60,000 nucleotides of DNA, taken from Membranipora membranacea (taxonomy: Eukaryota > Bryozoa > Gymnolaemata > Cheilostomatida > Membraniporidae). The stretch lies in assembly GCA_914767715.1 (NCBI GenBank), contig OU612066.1, positions 10,423,001 to 10,483,000 of the forward strand, written 5' to 3'. Under the pieces are notes generated by a model. The model saw only the letters and a program-made list of their open reading frames with translations. It was not told the origin of the DNA and made no database searches. Below, piece after piece: positions 34,478 to 47,244 of this stretch (its first letter is position 1; each line of letters starts with the position of its first letter). The position numbers were made by a program, and so were the translations under genes.

Positions 34478-34764
34478 ACGTACCCCAGGGGAAACATCCG
34501 CCTATTCCCAATGCCGATTGAAGGCAATCACCCTGGAAGTTTGAGAGGCCATAACTTCCTCAATATTTGGATTCTAAAGCTGAAAATCACATGATAGAAT
34601 AAAATATGGAGAATAAGATGTGATACAAAAGAGCAGCCTCAAACTAAGTCTTTAAAGCAAAAGAAACTTGCCTAGTCACCTGCTGCAAAAAAAAACCCAC
34701 ATCATGATACGTAGTTTTTCTGTAATCCCTCATATCAGCTTGGGGATGAGATAAACTCCTTTGT

Positions 34765-34780
34765 TTATATATATATATAC
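34765..34780. repeat. (TA)n microsatellite
   Basis: Pure TA run inside one copy of the dispersed repeat. That copy is interrupted between TTTGTTTA and GAAGGAGATT by about 130 bases of AT-rich DNA, suggesting an insertion. Confidence 0.8.
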
Positions 34781-36283
34781 TTTTATTATCAGCAACAATT
34801 CATTAATACTAATGTTTTTCATGATGTGACATAAATGGCAAAAAATGAAAAATGATACAAACAAAGATTCAACAAAAAATAAGACTATGTTTGAAGGAGA
34901 TTATTCACCATAATAATCTCAATGCGTTTGTTACTGATCCCTATATCCTGAATCAAGCAAAAAGTGACCGGTGATTTTTGCTTGCAAAAACCCATTGTGT
35001 TAAATTTTCTTGTACATTATCTTTTGCCTGTATGGATCTTGAGAAAAAAATCTCTGCAAAGTCAGATTTGCTTTGTTTTATAGCTTAATGTGATCTAATG
35101 GTTCTACAAATAGGGGATGAACTGACATGATCAAACCACAGGTGGATTACATATGGGTAAATAAGAGTACTGATAATAAATAATAAAACACAGACTTTAA
35201 AACGTCTGAAGATCGGTGCAAATAGTCCCGTCGGATCAGGACTCAATATAATGGATCCTTACAATGGATGCTAAAAGCTTTAATGTTAGATGAGTGGTGG
35301 TTTTGGATCAGAATAAAACAATGACCCTTTATGCCCCTTTCGTAAAGGGAGCGATTTCACTTCCCCGTATCCATGCGGGGTGGAAGATTGATCCAGATCA
35401 AACACCCCGCAGATTGATGCTATGGTGGCAATAATACAATTTGTATCTGATATATTTTACTGCGTGCTTGTAAGTAAAAGCTTTTATTTGCATAGTCATC
35501 TTCTCTCTACATCAGAGAAGATAATCCCTTGCATTTGATTTTATCACCAACAGCAGGCATGCATGATTCTTAAAGTCGAGATGGACAGATGTAGGGTGTT
35601 TCACTCAATATATTTGATCTGATTCAGAATTATGTTGATTGCTGGAGCAACATCTTACGTTTTATGGAAAATATACCCTGCTAAAACAAAGGTTTTCTAT
35701 CCAACAAAAAAAACCATTACAAAAACTTGATGGATGGAATATTTACAAAGTAAGATGCAGAGGTTGATCACATGGTCAGATTGTCAGATGTAAGGATTAC
35801 AGTACAGAGTACAACATGGTATAAACCCTCATAGATAGAGATATGGCAACGAATGTTTTGAATACATAATATAGCACACAAGTATTCAGAGATGACTTGG
35901 TTACTTGGGTGAATCTGCAGGAAAGTTGTTCACATAAATTAAAGTGAGAAGAAAATAAATTATATGAAACTGTAGGATTAACTTTTGAGCATATGACCAG
36001 AGCCCTGAATCAGTACAGGGAGAATGGATGTTTCCATTTTCCCTGTTCGGTGTTAGCCTGAGTAAACCACTATAAAAGTGGATACGTAAAGTCTGATGTT
36101 CCTTGCCAATGTCAGCGAAAACTGGGGCAATCAATCATCAGTCATATTGGTTGCTTCTAACCGAACCCATTCGGATAAAGGGGCGCTTAAGGCTAGGCTA
36201 TATTTATTCTTGCATAGGTTGTTACGGAATATCAAATATCAAATAATCCTGTATCTGCCAATAATTTGCGGAGACTAACTCCA

Positions 36284-39200
36284 TCATGGAGGATTGTAAG
36301 CCTTAAATCTGTAATCAAGGTTTCTTCTACGCTTATCTAGCTCCTGCTGCAGCCTTTTTGCCTGTAGAAAGAAAAAACTTGATAAACTATTAAATCTATT
36401 CAGCGGTTAACAAAAGCAATGACCCCCTTGTTAAAAGTCCTACTCAACAGAGCCAGTACCATATAGGACCACCCAAATGGTCACATTATCACATGCTCAA
36501 ATTCCAAATTGAAGCCAAATACATCTGCGTTCGTTGTATAATCAGGAAAGTTATACCAACCGTCCTTATTCTGGTATATTTGAACAAAAAAGACTGAAAT
36601 CAAACACGCTTTTAGTTACAACATCACAGCAAACAACCAGTACAATTATATTATTTTAACATTTCTTCTATTCAAAATTCAAAATCGGGCATACCCACAC
36701 ACAATTCAAACACATACACGTCATTTTCACTACAACTAGCAATAGAAAAGGATGAAACATTTTGTGGACAGAGCGTGCGAGTACCATATTATAATTAAAA
36801 TCTGGCTAACCTGTTCGGACCGAAACTCATCTAAAATACTCCACACACATGAACTATCCGCATAGAATTGGGCCTACTATTGGGCTGTCACGTTAAAACA
36901 TCATATTCATCAATGACTCCAATTTCAAGTTCTGAAGTTTTGTGGATGGATGAGCGTAACTTGCTGAGATAATGAAATATTGAAAATTATCCCCCCTGTT
37001 TATTTGCTTGTTTTGCTGGTTCCCTACAGGTAGGTATGGAAAACAATTTTCAATAGAATCTGGATGTCATCTTTGAACTTCAAGATTTGGCATGTGTAAC
37101 GAGCAGCTGTGGATCACTCTAGCACACTAGTAACTAGTAAGATTTTAGTAGGAAAGAAAACTGTTGTTAGTTTTACTGGCTGTAAAATTTCACACGAGAC
37201 AAAAAATCATCTACTCTCACTAACACACCTGGGTTTCTACTAGAGTTAGAAGCATGCCTGACTCTCAAGTCACTACAGTCATTTACCCAACTGCCTCAGG
37301 TCGTTAAACCTGCTTTTCAGTTCTCTACTGTACATTTTAGCCTAGAGAAGAGGGTGAATTAAAACGTGCAGCGGGTGATGAGCAAAATATAAATAGAGAG
37401 GTTGTGTCGTTGCGTGATCATGACGTTGCGTGTTCGGATCCTTGTGTAACCACTTGTTGTGCTGAGAAATCAAGCTATAATTTAAGCGACTGCAGACTAC
37501 TACAATGTGCTGCTGTGTGTAAAGAAGTGTGCTAGTCTAATATGGCTTTTAAACAGAAAAAGTGTCAAGATATAGCGTTATTCAACTATGTATTGTATGT
37601 CAGTTGGTAAGAGGACTTAAAAGGACGGAGACTTTTTAAACAAGCACAGCTACTCACAATTTCTAATTCCTTTATTGCAGCTTCCATTTCTTCCTGAGGG
37701 TTTCCCTTATTTTTCTTCCTTCTGACTTTCATACTCTCAGTGTGCTCTTTTATCTTATCCTTCAATGCTTCATCTTTTGCTAACCTGGAAAGAAATACGT
37801 TATGACATGATTCTGTAAGGATGAAAATTCCACAAAATTCAGGCTGTCCCGATAATCAAGGCTAGCAGGCTTACAGGATTTTGACATGATTCATGTAGTC
37901 TCTCAACTACACCTTCCCTCATTCTATCAACTAGTCAATAGCCATATCTCCTATACCCAGTGTGTAGTGATATTTCAATGGGCAAACTCTATTCAAGTGT
38001 GTCAAAGGGAAGACAATAATGAGACCATCACCAGTCTCACAAGTCCCTAAAAACTACTGGCTAAGTCCCTAAGGCTACTGGGTAATGAAAACTCAAGTTT
38101 TTTTTATGCAACTAAGTGCTGGGAGTTTTCCTACTTTTCCTCTTCCATCTGTTTGAGAGCTCGGGGAGAGAGAATCTGTCGTATTCGCTCATGCTGCTCC
38201 TTCACCCCCTTCTTTATACGCTCCTCATTGGTCATCATCTTCATATCTTCATCAGCGATATCAAAGGGAGCAAGTTCACCTGGTTTCGTGTAATCTGAAC
38301 ACAGTAATTCAACTTAGAGTGAAAGCAAATAGCACAAATACTAGTATCAAGACTAAAACCACTAAAACTTGTTTTATTATTGATAAGATATTTTGTTTTT
38401 TCCTGTTAGCTAAGCCTTAAGGTAGAGACGTGAGGTCATGGTATGCTGAGAAAGCTGACTGACAGGTTTTTTGCTGATTTTGAGAGCGCATTTTTAAGTG
38501 AAAAGAGGTGAGACAATTCCCGTGAAAATAATCAGGGGGACTATCCAAATGGGATAATACTCATCAAATACCAGAGTGAGAATCATGTGAGGATAGCTGC
38601 CAACGATAGCCAGGCACTGTCATGATAATCTCGCATCTGATGTCGGAACTCACAGGCAGGGGAAGAATTTATAGATGGCATGCCGTCGGTGGACAAAAAT
38701 AATGATCATGCAAACAAAGTATCCTTGCAGGAATTAATAATTAATGTATGGAAAATCATTTGTTAGTTTTGGGAGCCCCTTTTTGTGTGAAAAACGGCTA
38801 GACAATTCCTATCTGAGTAATCGGGAGAGACTCTCCCAATGAGACTGTAGTCATTAACAACCAGCGCGAAGATCATAGATAGCATGCCATCGGTGGGCGA
38901 AAAGAATGTTCATGCAAACATATTATCGCTGCTGGAATGAATAATTAATATATAGAGAATCCATGTAACGTTGGATAAATCATGAATGTGTCAACGTAAT
39001 GGGTACCTAATTTTCCTCCATTCATATATTTCTCATAGTCTTTCTGTCTTTGTTTAATCTTTGCATCCTCCCGGAATCTCTTCAGCTTTTCTTCATCTCT
39101 GTAAACAAGGCAGTTATAGTTATGCGTGAAAGTTTAACACAAAATTTGCAATAATAACCACTCTAAGGTATTCAAATACAATTTATAAATTGAAATTCTA

Positions 39201-41914
39201 TTTCCCCAATCCAATTAATTAATTTAACTTCCAACAAGGCAAGTGAAATGCATGACAATTAAAAATCTTAGGATCAAATTAAAGCTAAATGTTTCAAGAT
39301 CTATAGCTAATTTGCACTCATATGCTTTAGCCTGTACCATATAGTTATACTAATGTAAAGCAATGTAATAAGATATATGACAAACTATGCGCATTGAATC
39401 AGGTATTAATTCTGTCAACAACTGCATGTTGTTGCTACTTCAATTACAGTTTAAGAGCGACTGAGCTGATCCCGCCAATAGTCTCATTTCGTTTTGCAAA
39501 GTTCAGCGATAGTCTTAAGTGATCTATCTGCGATCTGCTATCCAAAACCTCCAACGTTAACTATACTTACTTCCTGCGCTGGAGAATGGCGTCAATCTTC
39601 TCATTCTTTTCTCTCATTATTGCCTGCTGCTGCCGCTCCTTCACCTTCATATCTATCATATCGGCAGCGGGAGGCTCGGGGTATAAGTTCACATCCATAG
39701 TCGAGCGTTTTGATGATATCGTACTCGTGCTTAATTGTCTAAAAATTCATAAAATTAAAATTAAGACAATCGACAATACGAAATAAAACTTGTGTGGCAT
39801 GGCCATAGAGTTATTAAATACTATATATCATAATAACTCTATGGCATGACGATGGCTGTGGAAGATCGATAGCTAGTTAGCCACAGGAGCAAACACTAAT
39901 CTTATTGCCAATTACAAATCAGTTAAGATTACATCCTTAGTCCAATTTTCTTCTGTGGCATCAATGTACAAACAGCCGAAATTTTTATACACTGAAATCA
40001 CCTGTCAAATTTGCCCATAGCACCCGCGCGTTTGATCTTCTCGGTCCTTTCTCTCTTGAGCTCCTGATAGCTCTGCTGTTTATGTAGAGATGCAGGTTTA
40101 CCGTATAACTCGGAGTTCTCAGCCTTAGCAGATTGGGGTCTCTCCCTCAATCCAGACTTTGGTCTGAAACGAAAACCACCAGGTAAGATGTTCGCAATAA
40201 ATAACAATTGGATAAGGTGTTTGCAACATAACAATGCTATGAAGTGGGGACCAGCAATAGACTTAGCAAATAGTGTTTATTTATTTGTGCTTGAATCACA
40301 TCATCCATCTCATATGTCTGCCATCGGGGATTTTGGGAATTCATGACCAAATAACCCATGTTCAGTTGAATAAGGTGGAATACATAAGTGATAACTTTCA
40401 TGATTAATTTACCAAGTGTATTTATTATTCCTTCTGTCAATGACAATGTGATTGAACTCGGTGACGTAAGTCTGTTGACAAAAATTAACAATGGCATGAC
40501 GTCAAACGCACCTTGACCTCATACGCTTCCCACTGAATGGATCCTCATCTGAGTCGCTGCCGGCGTGTTCACCATCCCCGTTCGCTGACGGACTACTGGA
40601 GCTGCCATTAAGCTGACTGCCTGATCTAAAGCTGCCGTTAGATTTAGAGAAAAGCATAAGTCTCAGATACTTTAGTATCTCTACCACACCTTGACTTACT
40701 ATATCCTTAGTGGGAAATCTTAGAGGATTGTCTCCTATATTAAGTCCTGTCAGTGTTGTGACCTCACCTGTATCATAAGATCAGTATGATGTTATTTGTA
40801 ATTATCATGTTTACAATAGACTTAAAATTTATATTGACAGAATCCCAATGAAACCGACAATTATCATGTTTTATACTTTTTCTTTGCTGCTTTTTGTACA
40901 AATAATTTTGTTCAGTCTCTGAGAGATGGATTTGCATACATAACAGCCTTACTGATCCTAAACCTAAATTTGTAAATCTGAAATGATCATCACCCAACAG
41001 GACCTACCATCGTGCATTCATTTATAGGCTAAATTTATTTTCAAATAATTTTAAATACCCCATCATATGGTTCTCGAACTGGAAGTATACAATTTCAAAA
41101 GCAACTAGTTTCTCACCAAGTTCAAGAGGTAGAGTCTGTAGTTTATTGCCCTGTATAAGTAGATTTGTGAGGTACTGGTGTGAGCCGATATAAGCACTTG
41201 GCAGAGCCATCAACCCGTTGTTCCTTAGATCCAGCCACCTCAGACACGGTAACTTTAAGAAGAAATCTTCAGGTAAAATACTGATGTTGTTTCCTTCCAG
41301 ATATAAATTCTACAATTGGTGAAGAGGTCATAGGTTAATGACTTGGTAAATTGGAGTTAAAAGGCAGCGAGATGACATTACAGGGGGGGGGGGCTGACAG
41401 CTGATACAACACATACCGAAGCCCATGATACACCTAGATATGGTACTTATATGGAAGGCTTTGAATGTATTTTGATAACTTAAAATGTTTAGATCGATAG
41501 GGATATGGTTTGCCTGCATTCAGATTTGCTCCCCCACTACCTATAAGCCGTGACTCTTTAGAGGAGATGAGTGATTCCAAATGCAGGCAAACTATACCAA
41601 ATTTGATTTCAAAATATATTCATGTAACTGTTTTTTATAGTCAGACAGTTTCTGCCTACCTCTACGTGTGTTAGTGTGAGTAATTCTTCTGGTATAGAAC
41701 TCAGATTCTTTCTTGATAAATCCAGATATTTAGCACCATTTCTCGCGCAGTTATTGATAACACTAAGTATGAATTCATTGGCTTTGCCAAGCTTAATTTT
41801 TCTGTCCAGAGCCTCTTGCTCAATCTTGGAGGTTTCACGTTCGAGTTCACCATTATGATCAAATGAATCTCCACCTCCCGACAGAGATAATCCGTTCCCG
41901 ATACCGTTCTCCAT
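36284..41914 (-). CDS. LRRC27: Leucine-rich repeat protein, LRRC27-like
   Basis: There are nine exons: 41660-41914, 41117-41309, 40512-40767, 40002-40163, 39571-39738, 39007-39098, 38135-38294, 37658-37784, 36284-36361 (496 residues). The N-terminal part has an acidic/Lys helix and LRRs: LDLSRKNLSSIPEELL, LYLEGNNISILPEDFF, LRWLDLRNNGLMALPS, LLIQGNKLQTLPLELG, LNIGDNPLRFP (about 65-180). This matches the LRRC27 arrangement as I remember it. A Ser-rich acidic linker (about 195-230, SDSDEDPF) follows. The C-terminal half is charged coiled coil (RQQQAIMREKNEKIDAILQR, EEKLKRFREDAKIKQRQKDY, DKIKEHTESMKVRRKKNK). The start has MENG in a clean first exon. Exon 9 ends at a TGA where the duplicate at 18.5 kb has AGA and reads 33 residues further, so this copy may carry a recent truncation. 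LRRC27 is poorly characterised; the exact role is unknown. Confidence 0.8.
39803..39844. repeat. CCATAGAGTTATTA hairpin
   Basis: 14-base perfect arms, CCATAGAGTTATTA and TAATAACTCTATGG, with a 14-base AT loop. It lies in LRRC27 intron 4. Terminal CCATAGA is shared with the hairpins at about 34,408 and 34,442. Confidence 0.85.
41495..41620. mobile_element. Hairpin MITE, TTTGCCTGCATTC family, copy 2
   Basis: GGTTTGCCTGCATTCAGAT ... ATGCAGGCAAACTATACCAAATTTG, in LRRC27 intron 1. The centre includes an AGAGTCACGGC-type inverted segment similar to the others' GTCAC.CCGC centre. Confidence 0.65.
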
Positions 41915-41999
41915 CTCAATGAGTCGAGTCAGTGTGCTTCAGATAAAAATGATCTGCAAACAAGGTGAATACATAAATCTCAGTGTCAGGTGGAAATGA

Positions 42000-44900
42000 A
42001 GAATCATATTGAGAATGCAGTCAGCTATAGATAACATGAATGTGTACAACTATCAGGGTCAGTTTGCAAACACACAATTCTTCGCAAATGTTGGAAATTA
42101 ACTGCTCAGGTTTAGATACACACATAGATATTGATAGTCACCGGAGAGGTCTTAGTTTGGTATCAGCATAGACATGCTTGGACTAAGTTTCAACAAGCGT
42201 TAGACCTTAATAATATCTGGGAGGTGATTAAATTTTTTCAGTCCCGCTATGATCATACATCTTGCTCAAGTTATAAAAAGAGCACAAATATTCCATTTAT
42301 GAAGACTATTGTTACTATTGTACAGAGAGAAGGTGGTGCAAAGGTCCAGATGTATGTACTGAGCATGTAAATTGGTCAATGAGCAACCAGTCAAAGAATT
42401 TTACTTACAGTAAGCACCTTTTTTAGTTTCATACATTTACATACCAACCATAACATGGTCACAAGTACCATTCAATGCCTTAAGAAACCATTACCTTTAA
42501 TTTAGGCCTTTACATATCTTTGCTAGTCAAGATGAAACAGTTCAGCATCAGTGTGCCAGTAGTCCGACCGGCTAGTAATGGTTAGTTAGTAACTTAACTA
42601 GGAGTAAAAGTACACAGACTTAAGATTGAGAGTAAGAACAAGGAGTTTGATCCTTGAATGGAGGATACTTTTATCCCTATTTACCACATAATAGGATTCT
42701 GTACTCACCTGCACAGTCAATAAACTCCAGAAAACATGAGAGAAGCCATTGAGCAAACAATTGTACTATTACCACCTGTATAATAATGTTCAACTACTTT
42801 TCATTCAGAGTTAGAATTAACTTTGCTAAGCATTGTGCTTTCACCGGAAGTGTACATAATCACTATGGAGATCATTGTTTACATGGAGTTATCTTCTTAC
42901 TATTATCACATGGGCACATGATTCCTGGAAGTAAATAATATTGCATAAAAACAAAATCACATCCTATGCATAATAGCCAAATAGTTGTAAAAGTTTAAGA
43001 GTATGGTTTGCATAGCCAAAGGCAGTAAATATACAAAAGTGGGAATATAGATACAGCGTTTAATAGATATAAACTAGCAATTGACCTGGACTCATTGGTT
43101 CAATGAGATCACAGGTACTAACAGAGCCATAGCAACTGTAGTTCAATGTCAACCAGTAACATCTTTTATGAGGAGCTTGAGGTAACCTTGCCATTGCCTT
43201 GGCCTCCATAAACAATAATATAAAATACCAATAAAATACATGTTGCCATCATTTATAAAGTGCATGACAGTTAACCTCACTAAGCTGAATTATTGGCAGC
43301 GCAGTAGACAAAATTAATTACCTGCACAGCCACCAGCAAATTTACAGCGACAACTACCTGCAATATGGCACATTGTAAACATATTTCTTAAATGGCATAA
43401 TTTGCCTGCTTGTAATTTTTTCTACATCAGCGATGAACTCAGCTATCAGGTGGAGCCTTTTGTGGATAGGCAGATACAAACACTAGCAGAAAAGAAGATT
43501 TGTATTTGATAATCTGGCTAATGAGAAAAAATGAATACATAGTTCAGCCCGCCTGTCTCCCAACCTGTTATTTATGGCATACCAGAGCAATAAAATGATT
43601 GGAAATGCCAGAATAATAAAATCAGGTTTGATATCAGCAATACATTGATCCCAAGCTAACTGACGCAAACCTCGCAACTAATGTATAAGCAAATATTACT
43701 GTGCAATAGTATGTTAAACTGCCCGAGGGATTTAATTAGAGCAGAGGATTCCTGCCAACATATGCGCATGACTCCTTGAACAGACCAGTGCAGTGAATGA
43801 AATGATATACGCTATATGACGTCAGAAAACGCAATCTATAACGCCCTTCACGTAAGGTACGACATAAGAGGCAGGCTAGATCAGTGCAAAGTGCTTGTTG
43901 AGTATCTCAGCTAATGACACTACACAGCAGGCACTGTGAGAGGACAGACAGCGAGATTGATCCAGTGCACTGTAATAATTAAACCACTGGAAGGAGACGG
44001 AAACCAAAACAAACACATCCAGGAAAACCTGAAGGGAACTCTTCCTTCAAACAACAACTGGCTGGTAATTATGCCAATATTCTATTGATTCTGTTTGTGA
44101 TTAATAAAAAAGTGTAAGGAAATGATTACTTGAGCTGCGTTTAGTTGAAGGGAAGGTCAGTAGGGTGGTGTGTGAAAGGACAAGGTTGTGGAAATCACGG
44201 TGCCCAATGTGTTTTTATTTATAAGACAGTTAGCATTATCCAGGAAACTTCGAACTCAGCAGTTGTTTGAAGCAGGCAAGTATTTGGTTAAATTGCCTAC
44301 AAACGAGCAGTCGTATTTGACCTCTTGACCTCTAACTGACATTCGATCACATTATCAGTTTACAGTGACATCAATTACATACAGATGTTATTTTTACAGA
44401 AATTGGCAGTACACCTGCAGGCTTTATAACAAAGCACCTGCTTGCAGCTGCCAAAAATCATCGACAGCTCGCATTACAGCAACGGCAGCAGTTATTTTCT
44501 TTCACAACATTTGCAACAGGATATCGCTGACACAAAAAACAAACTTCATCGCAGACAGGCTTTAGGTCACCCAAGTTAAATGTGGAGATGGTGTGACATG
44601 GGTTAGAAACAGCAGCGTCTATTCGCAGAAGGGTCCAGCACACCAACTGAGAGCGACATTATCACTGAGTACTTGGAACTATAAACAGGATACACTCCAG
44701 CAACTCATCTCATATCAAGCTATTTACTAGTCAAGACACACTGAATGCTCATTTCTAGTCAAGCAATAAATAGGACACACAGATTCAATACCATAGAGCA
44801 CACGGAGAGCAGTACTGTAAGGACTGGAGATATTTGCTTCCACAGCTGAATTTGTGGTCAAGGTGGGTTTACAATTCCGATATTACTGACATGTGTATTG

Positions 44901-45880
44901 TAGGCAAGATCAAACATGAATAGGATAGGATACATGGACTGGCTCCCTTCCCCCCCCCCCCCCTCCCCCAAGTTGAAGGGATAGCAATACTATATTTATA
45001 GTGTGTGTTTAAGTGTGGTATTCAATCGTATCATACCCAAAATACTGGTGGGAAAACCGAGTCAGCGAGATTTTGTCACAAACCATCATGGTCATGCGCC
45101 GCTCAATACTTTTTTAGAACATTTCGACATTGGTGTTTCAAGTCACTAATTTCCTTACAACCCAAAACATCCAGCCTTCGGTATCTATTCTGCACTGTAA
45201 AAAAAATGCGATCAAAATAAATACTACCACAGGGGACTCTGTTATACAATGATTTTGATCAGCTGCCACAAGCCTACTGATCAAGTGTTATTGGGCGATC
45301 ATTATTACTCAGCAGTAATAAACCTAGAGAGATTCCATAAAACTTTTTTCCTGATCATGATTATGTAACATAGATGAATACCAGGTTTTACAATGTTTTT
45401 CTTCAAAAACATTCCTCTGATCGATCAGTAGTTGTGATCTACATTTAGTTTGTGCAAATATTGATACATTCTTAGAATCATCAGCTAATTAATAACTCGA
45501 TGAAAACATAACTTCATTACATAGGATTAGCATTGATTATTACTCTTATTAATTTGATGATCTGGATAAGAATAGAATGTTATCTAATACTAGATCTGTA
45601 GATAGTCACTGTTTGTAACCTTGCACTATTGAGATGAGGAATCAATGAGAAGAATAATTAATATTAGGAAGTATTGGATATTAAAACTGTTCCTAAGAGC
45701 CGCTCATTTCCCCTCTCCTACGAACTTTTAAAGTACTTTGTTTTGTGTTCTTAAGTTCCAAGATGTTCTAAATCTATAGGTGAGACCACACGGCTAGGAA
45801 TTAGTTGATATAGAACTATAGAACAAAAGATGACAAACTCGTCAGTAAGATTTGTACAGATTCTTGTAATTTATTTCTAG
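42000..45880. other. Long stretch without a supported gene
   Basis: Short ORFs occur on both strands but none has splice support, a domain or a paralogue in the window. 5' exons of the membrane protein whose last exon is at 45,881 may lie here. A 20-base C-rich run (about 44,948-44,968) is the only sharp compositional feature. Confidence 0.4.
44948..44968. repeat. Poly-C tract
   Basis: A run of about 20 C interrupted by a single T. Other G/C runs occur at 19,117-19,127 and 41,383-41,392. Confidence 0.85.
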
Positions 45881-46193
45881 AGGGAATTTGAAGGAAGATA
45901 GACAGGAGCGTAAGAACGTACTTCAGGATCATATTCCAACCGAAATGAGGACTAATCACACATCGTACACATCATTCACGGATGAGCCGGTACAGGACTA
46001 TCGCACATCTAAACCAGGCAGTGCCCTGTCACCGGTGGACTATCCGACTAACACTCATATAACTATAGGCGTGCTGGTGGGAGTGGTGGTCTTAGTGGCT
46101 ATCCTGGTGGTTATTTGGTGCTTCAGGCCGTGCACTAAAAAGGACAGAAGAATGAAAAATGCCTCAACAGCAACTTCCATAGCCTCCATATGA
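45881..46193 (+). CDS. Terminal exon of a single-pass membrane protein
   Basis: The open frame follows a good acceptor (TTATTTCTAG|) at 45,880 and ends at TGA 46,193. It reads about 80 hydrophilic residues with an NHTS glycosylation site and Ser/Thr/Pro-rich stretch, then a clear TM helix (ITIGVLVGVVVLVAILVVIW), then a short basic tail CTKKDRRMKNASTATSIASI. Orientation by the positive-inside rule is type I. There is no ATG early in the frame, so upstream exons are needed; I could not identify them. The family is unrecognised. Alternatively, translation from the internal Met (about 45,943) would give a small protein without a signal peptide. Confidence 0.5.
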
Positions 46194-47240
46194 GCATCAA
46201 GTCTACGTATCTGCAACCATTCCAAAACTAATGCAATGTTTATGTTGCCAGTGTGTGGATAGTCTATATCGTAAGGATAACCAACAGAGACATCCTATCT
46301 AACTGATTGATGTATGTTATGTGGGGGTTAATGAGTTGGGAATCACTCCTAATTCCAGCGGGACACACAAACACATACTGCTGCTGATTTGAATTTCATC
46401 ACATTACTTTTGGGAATGTCAGCCGTCACGCAGATTCAGAGAATTCTGTCGATGGCGTCACAGATGTGTCGGGACAGACATCAAAAACCATAAACAACTA
46501 ACGACTAACGTCATGTGTCCCTTGGTTAGTTATACACACATCAGAACACTTGATTAAAGCTCATGTAACAAACGACAGGCCTGCCAGCAAAGTGCAATAA
46601 TTTGATTTTTAGCGTTATGATGAGAATCTAATTGATTCAATTACTGGCAGGCCATTATTTGATACACATTTCGCATACATTCTCATCTTTTGTACAGACT
46701 TTTTTTATGAGCAGCAGCACAAGTACATTGGGGACATGTTATTTTGCAGACTTATCATTTGCAGTTAATAACCATTTGCAGTAGAATCTAGTGACAAACA
46801 TGTACAGAATAAGCCACATATTAAATTGTTGGGCAGCTGAAAAATCATTTTTTTACCATGACGTATTCATGTTTTTACATTTTCATTTTCAACACAGAGG
46901 TGAACATAATACACAATTTCAAGTTTCATAAAAATTTAACTTTGAAATCTGACTTCAGGTAAAACGATAAATAGTATGACAATACTGTATCTGCTGCGCA
47001 CTTTTGAACAGAATCTTAAAGGATCGCCACCTTCTAGCTTTATTCTAGATACATCGAAGTCATTCCAATGTTGCCAAATTAAACAGCATGACAAGTTTCG
47101 ACAAGGAAGCTATGCTAGCCAAGCAAATTATTTTTTTTGGCAACAAGTGAAATTTCCCCTTACTTGTATCTGTGGTACATTTCCACCAGTATTCTCAAAG
47201 ATGACAGAATTTTCCTATATTTGTCAGACCTTGTGCATGT
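46194..47240. other. Intergenic stretch, no gene seen
   Basis: This is the 3' flank of the + strand membrane-protein exon and the 3' flank of the minus-strand flavin-reductase gene, which converge. The ORF at 46,976-47,320 overlaps the coding end of the minus gene and shows no feature. Confidence 0.5.
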
Positions 47241-47244
47241 TTAT

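Larger units (their letters stand above)
33629..34624. mobile_element. TIR element about 1 kb, unit 2 only
   Basis: The left end ATCACATCTTATTCTCCATA matches the reverse complement of the right end for about 95 bases nearly perfectly, then imperfectly for about 40 more. The unit 1 counterpart (about 15,880) lacks it. There is no transposase frame, so it is non-autonomous. It contains two tRNA-like segments, a nested TIR element (34,040-34,387) and a perfect hairpin (34,442-34,477). Confidence 0.8.
21240..39110. repeat. Tandem segmental duplication, unit 2
   Basis: This is the second copy of the unit described at 5,340-21,110. Its right end runs continuously into the intact LRRC27-like gene, so it keeps the original right flank. 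The junction between the units lies at about 21,110-21,245, beside the (TA)n run at 21,222-21,246. Confidence 0.85.
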
